Positions 1 through 10,400 of a stretch of DNA of 64,000 nt are shown here, piece by piece (position 1 is the first letter of the stretch; each line of letters starts with the position of its first letter). Position numbers and translations under genes: made by a program. The notes under the pieces were generated by a model that had not been told where the DNA came from, did not search any database, and saw only the letters and a program-made list of their open reading frames with translations. The stretch spans positions 12,803,401-12,867,400 of the forward strand of contig NC_065921.1 in the NCBI RefSeq assembly GCF_024586455.1, in the 5' to 3' direction. This DNA comes from Bactrocera neohumeralis. Lineage: Eukaryota > Arthropoda > Insecta > Diptera > Tephritidae.

Positions 1-421
1 GGAAAGCAGTAGAACGTGTTGCCAGAAGTAAGCAACTTAACTTCCAGGTCACAAAGGCATCGAGGGCAATGAAATAGTGGACGAGATTTCCAAGAATGGT
101 GTAAGGCTAACATCCGAAAACGTGATCAACATTGGGAAACCCATGAATTGTCTATACGACGACCTTGACAAAAGCATGGTGAAGAAAATCAAAACTCGAT
201 GGAGCGGGCTACCAGGGTGCGAAAGTGCAAAGGTCATAAGCAAAACGGTAGATCGGAAGTACACAGAATTACTATTGGTTTGTTAAAATCCGCGTCAAGC
301 GGAGGCATCCAAAACGACGACTACTCCTCTCGGACTTCGCAAGTAAACTCCATTTGGAGTAAAGAACCGAACTAGCCTATACGCGGTTTATTGACCTACC
401 AGATTAACCTAACCTAACCTT
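1..421 (+). mobile_element. Non-LTR retrotransposon 3' remnant (Jockey/I-like, ORF2 C-terminus and tail)
   Basis: A plus-strand reading frame at 77-286 carries NIGKPMNCLYDDLDKSMVKK and RTRWSGLPGCE-like residues, which recur in degraded form at 47440-47520 (DISKPMQYFYDNLDKIMV), so both belong to one family. The copy jumps from this block to the terminal segment (TTGACCTACCAGATTAACC) also seen at 3870-3903, implying an internal deletion of the cysteine-rich C-terminus. It ends in short AACCT repeats. It is not a functional gene and lies in or next to the third intron of the left OATP copy. Confidence 0.75.
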
Positions 422-950
422 TGCTATATTTTGGCCCTGGTTTTACTCTCATTATCTTGACATAATTTATATATTTTATGAAAAGTCTTTTAATACAAAG
501 GCCGCAACCCGGATCTTAAAAAGTGATCGTGAAAACTTTTAATTATTACTTTACTAACACTATCACAGTATACCAAAAAACATCACTTTGGTCCGGACAC
601 GGATATCCCAAGGCCGGTCCGATGCTGTGTACCGATTTTTTACATAATTTGTGCTCCAATAATTCATCACAATAATCCTCGGTCCTCGATTTTCTCTCTA
701 TGGGTGCTCTTAACACTATGACAGAAAATGCATCAACTGCATGTTTTCGTCAACTACGCGGATAAGAAACCTAACTACTCCGATTTTTTACTTGACTCAC
801 TTTTTAAGTTCACAATAAATAAACTATTGTTGTCGTTACCTCTCAGAAGAAGGCTATCATAATAACAATATCATAGATTTTGCTCTTATCTTGCTTCATG
901 ACAACTCTAAACCCTTAACAAATAATGCATTTTATGCGAATTTCATTTGC
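422..950. other. Non-coding, between retrotransposon remnant and OATP exon 3
   Basis: AT-rich DNA without a convincing reading frame. The only protein-level hint is at 603-620 on the minus strand, where six codons spell GPALGY, close to the GPAFGY that opens exon 4 of the neighbouring OATP gene. Similarity stops after these codons. Confidence 0.4.
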
Positions 951-977
951 ACTATAACAACAACTTGACGTACTTAC

Positions 978-1955
978 TTAATAGCGCTGGCGTTTTAGAC
1001 TTCTTCGTATTGTCATCCATGTAGGATATGCCGAGCGTATAGTAAAGTCCACCACCAATGCCAGATACGACTTGCGCTAGAAAAAGTACCGCCTGTGGTG
1101 CGAAATTACCCTCTTCGAGTGCACAAGCGGTCTCATTGCTGCGATCGCGACATAACTCCTTGGCGCGTTGCTTTTCCAACACACCCTGAGTGGTATTTTC
1201 ATTAACAACGCCACCAAATTCGGCTGTAAGTGCGAGGGCGTCTTTGCCGGGGCCATATAGAAAGTGCGGCGAGGCATTTAGCACGCAGAAACCGACAAAT
1301 GTCATAATGCCTGCGTGGGTAGTTGAATGGCAAATACATTAGAATATTTTATCGCCCATTGTTTTTCACTCACCAAATCCGATCCAACGCGGTCGATGCC
1401 CTTTGCTGGCGTAGTAACTTAGCATAGCCGATACAGACATTTGAGTGAGGTTATTTCCAATCGAAATTATGCCCGTATTCTTTGAAGGTATCTTGAAGCG
1501 TTTTTCAAGTGTGGTCAACGTGCCATTGAAGTAGGCATAAGTCATGGAGAGCACGCAGCCCACTAATCCATAGAGTATTACATATGTTGTTTGATTGGCG
1601 AATCTGTCGCAGGATCACACCAAAAAATAATAAAAATCCAATATAGTACAGATCGACATTTTACTCACCTCTGGAAGAAAGTGCCTTTGAAAAACCAAAA
1701 ACCACATCTCACATCATCAGTTAACGGCATATCCCGTTCAACGGCATCGATCTCTCTTTTATTGCTATCACTCGTTTCTTCAGCAGTTTTAGGTTGTTCC
1801 TGTGTACACTCTTCCGTTGGAGCTTCCAATCTCGATTCAGTTAGCAAGTTAAGTTCGACAGCACTATCTTTTCGCGTATCGTTTTTCAATTTTTCATCCA
1901 TAAGTTGCACCATTTTTGCATTATCGGTTGGAGTGTTAGACGCGTGTCGATACAC
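978..1955 (-). CDS. OATP/SLCO family transporter, 5' three exons only (paralogue A)
   Basis: Minus-strand exons: 1669-1955 (start codon at 1955), 1374-1603 and 978-1310. Donors are GTGAGT, GTGAGT and GTAAGT; acceptors end CAG. The joined product reads through both junctions (FFQR|FANQ, WIGFG|IMTF). It starts with a polar cytoplasmic tail, then MPLTDD..CGFWFFKG, a first membrane segment (FANQTTYVILYGLVGC), the RFKIPSKNTGIIS block, SYYASKGHRPRWIGFG, and the extracellular FLYGPGKDALALTAEFG segment. OATPs are 12-helix plasma-membrane carriers for amphipathic organic anions. Exons 2 and 3 (230 and 333 nt) match the lengths and phases of the neighbouring complete gene, so this is a tandem paralogue. 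No intact exon 4 is recognisable in the 977 bases left of exon 3, where the neighbour needs only about 600; retrotransposon DNA fills positions 1-421. It is either an interrupted long intron or a truncated gene. Similar to Drosophila Oatp33Ea/Eb from recognition only. Confidence 0.85.
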
Positions 1956-3610
1956 CGGCTGGAACTAACTGAGGCTGTGAATTGGCAGACTACTGTTTTC
2001 ATATAAAACTTAAATGTCATTTATCAGATTTGATGATATCTCAATTTGTATTATCTTAAATATTGCATTATCTGAATTATTAATTGCGTTGTGCAGTTTC
2101 CTAGAGAACGCTTTAAAGTACACAATGTGCAGTTTTTAATTGTAATAGTTATTAATATGTGTGGATTTAGTTCATATAATAAAATTTTAGACGGCTTGTA
2201 ACATTTGATTAATATGTAATGGAAAGTTGCATGATCTAGCCGCAAGGCAATATTGAGTTTGGCTGTGAGCTCAATGTTAACTAGAGGTGTCTGTCCTCAT
2301 TATGAGCTTCGTTATAATCTCGTTTTGGCATCCGCTGTAGCTCTAAAAACTGGAAAGCCGATGAGTTCGCAAAATTCATGAGTCTATTTTCCCAATGGCA
2401 TTGGATTGGCAACTATTTGGGGTTTTGTTATCTCTTGCAATCTAGTACTGGATTTATCGAACTCGTGCTATCTCGGTCAACGATTAGCTCCTGTGTGACT
2501 GTGAGATCCTTTAAACTTAGAGAATGCAGGATGTTCATTGAACTACTTACTTTTAGCAAGGTTCATCTTGCCGCATTTGAATCGTATTTTTATATTAATC
2601 GGTGGCTAGTTGAAACATCTGATAGTTTGACAGGCTTAAAGATTACTCAAATAAAAATAAATTCGACTATTTTAGGCAACAGAGGCGCTTTTAGCTGTTC
2701 AAGTGGAATCGAATTATTAACCCAATGTGATTCCGACCCAGTTGTTTCTTTTGTGTGAGATGTGGTGATAGTCGAGTAATATAATTGTTTTTTCGCTCTA
2801 ACTTGGTACTACTTCGTCAGAGCCCAATTGTGTGGTATATTTAAGTCTTAAGTACGATAGATTGATCCTAGTTGGTTTATGGAAGTCAGTAAAGAGTGAG
2901 TCATCCAAATGCCCACCTCTGCAACGTTTACATACGTAATCGTTGAACCGGATGATTCAGATTGGCGGAAACACTGGTTTGAAGGGAGCTATAAAGGACT
3001 AAGGGCTTTTCTTTAACGAAAAGGTGGCACAATATCGTGGAGATTATAATCATTTTCGAATTTTGCAATTATGCGTTAAATAGCGTCTTCAGAAGAAGGC
3101 CGTGTTTTGCACGAAGGACTCTTACAGTAGCCACCGGAGAACGTGAATATGCATAATAATCTTTTACATTTTCCAGGCGTTGTACCACAGAGACATTATC
3201 AAATGGCAAACCTTAATTAACACTGACAAAATTTTTCACAAATCCATAAACAAACATGACTACTACGAGCTGTTCAAATCACGTCATCCCTATTGTTCGA
3301 CGCTGTATGTTTCAAGTTACTTTATTCTTTGTTCAAAAACTCTATAGATAGAGCTTGAAAATTCTAGTTAATATAGAATTCGTTATATGTATGATATATT
3401 GATAATTGAAAATATGGGCCAAAGGATAAACAACTATATTGAGACAAACCAATCAAAACAGAATAACTATGAGCAGAGCTTTCAATTTTTTTCATTGCTT
3501 TAGCATATATATATATTCTATTTAGATTTTATTAGTGCTTAGGCGACTATTAGAGATATATTTATTATTTTTAAAATCTTAGAAAAAATGACATAAAAAT
3601 ATACTCGTAA
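1956..3610. other. Upstream region of the left OATP copy, no gene recognised
   Basis: This is the 5' flank of the minus-strand paralogue and must hold its promoter, but I cannot place a TATA box or initiator with confidence. A plus-strand open frame at 2378-2758 (126 codons) resembles no family I know and has no splice or initiation support. Confidence 0.4.
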
Positions 3611-3639
3611 GATTATATTTTGATAAAAATAATACATTT

Positions 3640-3910
3640 CAAGGGACTGTAGGAACATGTTCGGAATACTAACTGGTCACTGTCTTGTGGTGGCATACGC
3701 CCACAGAATGGGGCTGACAGATCGAGAAGACTGCAGAACATGTCAAGAGTAAGGCAAAAGGGAAACAGTGGAGTATCTACCCTGTACTTGTCCCGCATTT
3801 CTTACAGCGTATCTCCTCATGGACCTAGTAACTGAACTCCATCTGGTATCGCAAAAGCCAAAACTGGTCTATGCGTGGCTCATTGACCTACCAGACTAAC
3901 CTTACCTATT
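3640..3910 (+). mobile_element. Non-LTR retrotransposon 3' remnant (Jockey/I-like), second copy
   Basis: Translates on the plus strand to HRMGLTDREDCRTCQE, then ETVEYL..CTCPAF after a stop, then a C-terminal block ending LIDLPD. This is the cysteine-rich end of a non-LTR ORF2. Its terminal nucleotides (CATTGACCTACCAGACTAAC) match those of the copy at 1-421, and its LTDR block recurs at 47600-47640. One in-frame stop shows it is dead. It lies about 580 bases beyond the 3' end of the complete OATP gene. Confidence 0.78.
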
Positions 3911-4265
3911 ATAATATATTCCACAAATTATAGAGCATATTGTGATGCCGTTAGTATTGACATAAATAAATCGACAGTTTTTAAATTCTTATTTTATTGA
4001 GAATGAAGTAAATGTATGTCAAAATGTATATATGTACAATTTCTAAACTAAGATTAAACTCATAGATTGATACATAAAACTTAGCTATTAATACTTCATT
4101 CTTAGACATCTACAAATTGTACACAATTAACTGTTGATATACATACGGAGTTATTATACAGGATGTATTTATTAATCATAAAGTACAACAAATAATTCAC
4201 ATATATATATATATATAAACATTAACAAAATTATTTAGCAAAAACTTTGGTAAATTAGCTTATTT
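3911..4265. other. AT-rich spacer 3' of the complete OATP gene
   Basis: AT-rich sequence containing a short (AT)n run near 4201-4217. No gene is seen. Confidence 0.5.
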
Positions 4266-4269
4266 CTGT

Positions 4270-4275
4270 TTTATT
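4270..4275 (-). terminator. Candidate polyadenylation signal AATAAA for the complete OATP gene
   Basis: AATAAA on the minus strand about 218 bases after the OATP stop codon at 4493-4495. The distance suits a short 3' untranslated region. AT-rich DNA gives chance matches, so this is only a candidate. Confidence 0.4.
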
Positions 4276-4492
4276 TCTTCAGTTTATATACAAAATGAGC
4301 TAGATATTTACTAAATATACTTGCAACTGTATAACCTCGTATTAAAAAAAACATAGAAGATCAAGTATTTGTATTTTACATGTCTACTTAGTATATACGC
4401 CAACCACGCTCACAACCAAACCAGATGCACTCAAACAGACGCACACTCTCATACAACGAACTAGCTGCCACTAAATTTATGCTCAATGAAAA

Positions 4493-7400
4493 TTATGCTT
4501 CCAAATCCTTTATTGAATTCACCTCCTCCTCATGCTGCACAACAGTCATTTCGAAATCTTTCACCTCTTCGTCGAAGATTTTTAGATCTTTTACATAATA
4601 CCAAACACCCCAATCGAACAGGGCGCCAATAGCAACAAATACCGAAGCGGTTATATTGAGCGTGTATCTGGGAGAAACAAAAAGTTTTATGATTAAAAAA
4701 TTACCTCAAATAACTTAATGAATATTCAAAAAAGATGAGTACCTTAGCGATTCAGGATCATAAAGCCAGCAATTGCCTTTGTTCGTACACGTTTTTCCCC
4801 ACACCAAGCAAAGACGATCGAGCACCCAACCGAAGAAGATTGGGCTGGGTATAAACGCCAACATCGACATCATCATCATGCCGAAACCCATGGCAGCCGT
4901 TTTATCCTTTTCAGATACACAGCGTACTGACACCAAGAAGTTCGAAGCGCGCCCCGTAGCGCCGACAAACTTCAGACAACACATCACCGATAGGAAGGTG
5001 ACGAATTGAGCGAAACAGTTTACCGGACAGGCGCCGGTTATTGCTTGACCGCCGAGTTGAACCTAAGAGTATAATAAAGGATGTAAGCGTTAGTTTTGTA
5101 AGTCGATAGTGTTTTAGAAACGTCGAGTCTACTCACATCAGGATATGTCGTGCTCAACGTTGTGGCTAGAGTTGACGCTTCTGTTGTGGTGGGCCACTCT
5201 TCGGGCATTATCGTTGTAGTTAAATTATCATCATCTACTAATTCCTCTGATTTTAAATCCATAACGGTGAGACGTTGAAATAGAGGCTTCGATGTCTTAT
5301 TGCGGCTGTCATTAGGTATGCAAGAGCAGTCATAGTAAATCTGAAAATGGAAGAGAGAGTGAAAATGAGTTGCGATTATCCTTTGTAATTAATAATAGTT
5401 GAGAAACTATTAATGACTCTAAAAACAGAAAACAATTAATAAATTAATTCGTTTATTACCTTCCTTCCACTGGCAGTTTTGTATTGTTTCTTACAACCCG
5501 CATGGCATGGTGAGATATAAGTCATATTGTTCTCTCCACATACTGGTGAGTAGCGCACATAATCACAATGACATTCCGAATTGCAGGTGGGTGTGCTATT
5601 CAGAGCGCTTTGTTTTTAATAAAAAAAAATGTTTAGCTTCACACATCAGTTATATATCTTATATAGCAGTTACCTGTCATGTATATTGACAATAACCGAT
5701 TGTTCATTACCAGGGCAACCGATAAATGCATATGCCAGGATACCTGCTACTGTCAAGAAACCGACAATCACATTCCAGGCGGCCATATAGCGTGCTCGGG
5801 GCTTATAGTGCGATATCACAAAGCCCGATAGTAAAATACCTGCGGCGGAGAAAGCGAGCGCAACTGTACCAGTCACCAAACTGTGGAGAAGTTGGAGGAA
5901 TATAGAAGAAGAAGAATATAGAAGTAGTGTATAGTGTGTTGAGAAGATTTGCTTAATAATATTTTCATTGCGGAGATTTCAAAACTGGTTAAAAACACTT
6001 CCTTTGCTTGGTTAACCATTGAAACCAAACCATAAGTACAAAAACAATTTTTTACTCAATGTAAATGAGAGGTTTGAATGGAACTATTCTCTGTGGAGCA
6101 GTTGAATATCTATCTGAAGGGAAGTTAGGAAACAGTTTCCAAAATTGTTGATAGCGGCATCAGTTTTTATGAATAGTTTTTGAAGATGTGGAGTCTTTTT
6201 ATACAGAAGACCTCGAAACAGTTAATTAGGTTTTTGTTTTCATGACTTTCGAGGAAAATCTAAGAAATCTACTTTAGGGAATATTATTTGGCCGATCAAA
6301 ATAAAAGTTCTAAGTGGACAACTGAGGAAGAATAAAGCAAACTAGTAGAAACAAATTCCTCTAAACAAGTTTAAGACGTAATCAATTTCAGAATAAAACT
6401 TAAGTCTAATTAAACCTAATGCAAATTCTTTCGCGGGGTTCAGACTTATTTAAACAACAATCGCAATCTCACTTTTGTTCGTACTCACCTCGAAGTCGCT
6501 GCCGATTGTCGATATTGTATTTCAATATATTTCGGTGTGAATATCCAATACGGTGTATAACCGAAAAGGTAGAAAACCGATGAGAAATTATTACACATCA
6601 AGGTTTTATTTTTTAAAAGTCGCTTGAAAGTTGTCAACATATCCCAAAATGAAGCTTTGGCATCCTCACTCGGTTTCTCCTCCATTTCTGCGGTCAATTT
6701 ATGATTCTCCGTTGGTTCTTTGATGCCGTTCTCTTCATTTTCCTTCAATGCATTACGTTTACGACGCTCCTCTTCGACCATACGTCTTGCCATAGCGCGT
6801 GGCAGTTGTTTCGGAAACATTGTGAGAAAGATGCCCGAAACAAATATCATGCCACCAATCACCAGCCAACCCAACCACCAAGCGCCCAGCCAGCGTGGAT
6901 CTTTGTTATTAATGACCGGACGCAAATTTGGCGCGATATAGAGGCGCAGGCAGAAAGAGGCGAGCGCATAACCGAAGGCCGGTCCCAACATGCGTAGAAA
7001 GTAGGATAAGCCTGAAAGTTGGGGAAATCATAAGGAAGTTCATTAATATATATTTCTTTATGGAAAAGTATGCTTTAGTAACAATTATATTAATTTGTTC
7101 TACATTCTGACATTAGCTGTCAGAAATTTATCTTATTTGCTTAAATCTAATGCACTTCAATAGAAATGCAGACAGGCTAACCGTTGCAATTTCAATATTT
7201 ACATATTCTGTTTATCGTTTATAATAAAGTTGATATATTTTGATACATAGTCTCGTTATAAAAGGTGTTAGTGCAAATTTTACATTTTACACCTTTGCTC
7301 TAAATTTAGTTAAATAAACTGCCGAACAATAAAGATTAGAAGTCAAGCTACTTATTCCATAAATTTACGTTTGCAGAGTGCTTTTGTTTATCAAAAACTG

Positions 7401-10400
7401 TTTTTGTGATAATTCGTTATCAGCTTCTATATCTCAAATGTTATTTAACGCTAAACAGACTTGGCGATTTACTTGCAGCATCCAATTTAGCCGAGCAGAA
7501 TACAAACCCCGCGATAAGGATTTCTAGAAGATAACACTTTCATGTTTACAGAACCAAACAATATAGTTTCTAATATATTAATTTAAGGAAGAAAACTTGA
7601 ATTTCTACCACATACTTACTGAGCAAAACTGGTGTACGCGACTTCTTCGTATTATCGTCCATATATGAAACACCCAAGGTATAGTATAGAGAACCACCAA
7701 TGCCTGAGATGAATTGTGCAACGAATAGCACCAGTTGTGGCGCTAAATTACCTTCACCTATCTCACATTCGGCACCACCGCCATTCAGGCGACACAATGT
7801 CTTTCGGCCTTGTTTTTCAATCGCTTCCAGTGTGGCATTCTCAGCGGGATGTGCCCCGAACTCTGCAGTTAACGCCAGCGCATCATCACCAGGTCCATAA
7901 AGTAGATGCGGCAAGGCAGTCATTAAACAGAAGACCACAATTGTTAAGAGACCTGAGAGAAAAAGATGTAAATAAAGCAAAACTGTAGCTGTTTAGTTGA
8001 TTTCACTTACCAAATCCTATCCAACGCGGTCGATGTCCTTTACCCGCATAATAACTGAGCACCGCTGAGACCATCATTTGACTAATATCATTTCCCACCG
8101 ATATTATACCGGTATTTTTTGATGGTATTTTAAAGCGCTTCTCAATAGTTGTGATCGTGCCATTGAAGTAGGCATATGTCATTGAGAAAACACAACCCAC
8201 AATGCCATAGAGTAACACATAGGCGGTTTGATTCGCAAATCTATGAAAGAGTTTCAAAATTTTAACGATAATGAATATGCTTTTTGCTTAGTGGTGGTTT
8301 CGAAAAAGTAAAATTATGCCTTTGAGTATATAGTATGGATTTTTGGAAGGTCTAGTTGTTGTATAAACAATTCAGACCTATGAAAATGCTTATTAAACTA
8401 TGTTTTATCAATATTTAGTAATACATTTCGTACTGAATGTTTAAAAAAAAGAAATTCTCTTACTGGGTATGGGTAACAGAAATTTTTTTCCAGAAATATT
8501 TTTGTAGAACATTTTTACTTGTCTCTTATCTTACCAAAAGGAAAATTTTTTTTATTTAAGTTAAATAATACGAAGAGGTTAATTTAAAGTCTGCTAGAGA
8601 ATTATTTGTTCTAGATTTGTATATTTCAGAAAAAAGTATTTGTATTTTTTTAAGTTGGTGGAGTATCAAGCATGAGCTATATTATTAGTGATGAGTATGA
8701 TATCAGCATGGTGAACTGAGTCGATAAGCCATGCCTGTCTCCCCTTCCGTCTGTATGTTCACCACTCAACCCCTCAGTTTTTGAGATATCGGTCTGAAAT
8801 TTTGGACATGTTCATTACTTCCGAAGGAGCTACTTGTTTTGGGGAACCGTCACTATACGATATAATTGTCATATAAACTGGTCGATCAAATCAAATTCTT
8901 GTATGGAAAACTGTTTTATCTGATAAGATATCTTCACGAAATTTGTCAGGAATTATTGCCCAAGACTAAGCACAATATCTTAATAAATTATTCACATGAG
9001 ACAACTGTGGCATATATTGGCCATATAAACTGACTGATCAAATTCAAATCCATTTATGAAAACATTTTTTTTTGACATTCTTCTCAAAATTTGGCAAAAA
9101 TTATTGTCCATCATCACACAAAACATTATTTGGATCGGACGACTATAGCATTCTATATATCTACCATACATAGTGACTGATTTGAGTTCGTCCTTGTTCG
9201 GAATTTTTTTTTGTTTTGATAAATATCTTTCAGAAATTCCAAATAGCTTCGGTTAACGTTTTTCTTGGATTAAATTTTTTTTATACTCTTGCAAAATGTT
9301 GCTAAAAAGTATAGATATAAGCTATGTATATATAAATGATCGTCCGTCCGGGCAAGATGTAAAAATTCAGATATCTTGAAAAAGGTATGCGCTTCCTTGG
9401 CAAAGAAAAGATCGAGTTTGTAGGTAGGCGTAATTGGATCACTACGACGACCACAAAACCGATACGTTTTCGGACGTACCATGACTTAGCATTAAATTAA
9501 GATACAGAACTCTAACTTGGTACTGGGGGTAACAGTGGAAAGGGGCGTCTGAGAGGAAAAAAATTTTAAAAAGTTAGCATGGCACCGCCATCCAATATGT
9601 TCAATGTACATATCTTCTAAATAAAGCAGCAACAACCGAATTCGTTAGCACAAATTATATGCGATGTTATATGATACCGACAGTGTGAAAATCGGATGAT
9701 GGGAAGTGAGCGGGGTACTTCCCATATAACGGTACTGGTCAATGTGTGAGATATACAATTAAAAGTCAGAGAGAATCCTTCTTTAGTAGTATGTCTGTGT
9801 GTTACAAACAGATTGAATGGGTTTAATTGTTCCCTGAGACCCCATATACCTAATATAAAGATTTTCGACCTTCCAGGTGACTTTATACTGCCTATATCGA
9901 CCAACATTTGAGTTATTTCAATACAATTTTCTTTGTGCCTAAAATAGACAAAATTGGGTGAAAATTGACGTAGCCCTCATACAACCAATGTTAGGATTGA
10001 ACCCGGCTGACTATATTCCATATATTTGGTGATTGTATGTGAGGAACCTTGATCAAATCTTGAGATCATTTTGTTAGCCTATGACCTTTACTCTACTTAC
10101 GTTACTACTATCTCCTATATGCCTGATATAAGACCTTCAAAGTATCGTCAAAATTAATCGAACGTATAAAATTGGATATATTATAATTTAACGCCAAAAA
10201 TATGTAAATTGGATTTATTACTTGGATTCTGATCCTCTGGTTGACGTTTTGTGCCTTAAGAGGCCATACCAATGTGACACTTTCAAAAAACTTTTTTTTT
10301 GCTTTTTCGATAGTTTATATATTCAAAAATATCCTGTGAAATCGGCGAGGTCGTATCTTAAATAATTTTTGAATGGCAGCGTTCTAAACAGCGACCGCTC

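Noticed and set aside
390..421. Telomere or interstitial telomere repeat
   Set aside because: Only about three units, and located exactly at a retrotransposon 3' end that has a similar tail in another copy.
2378..2758. 126-codon open frame upstream of the left OATP copy
   Set aside because: No domain, membrane segment, splice context or codon pattern suggests coding; no retroelement domain could be identified either.
7570..7619. Extension of OATP exon 3 beyond residue SKY
   Set aside because: The extra codons follow a consensus GTAAGT donor at 7619; the joined exon 3-4 sequence restores the family sequence, so this is intron.
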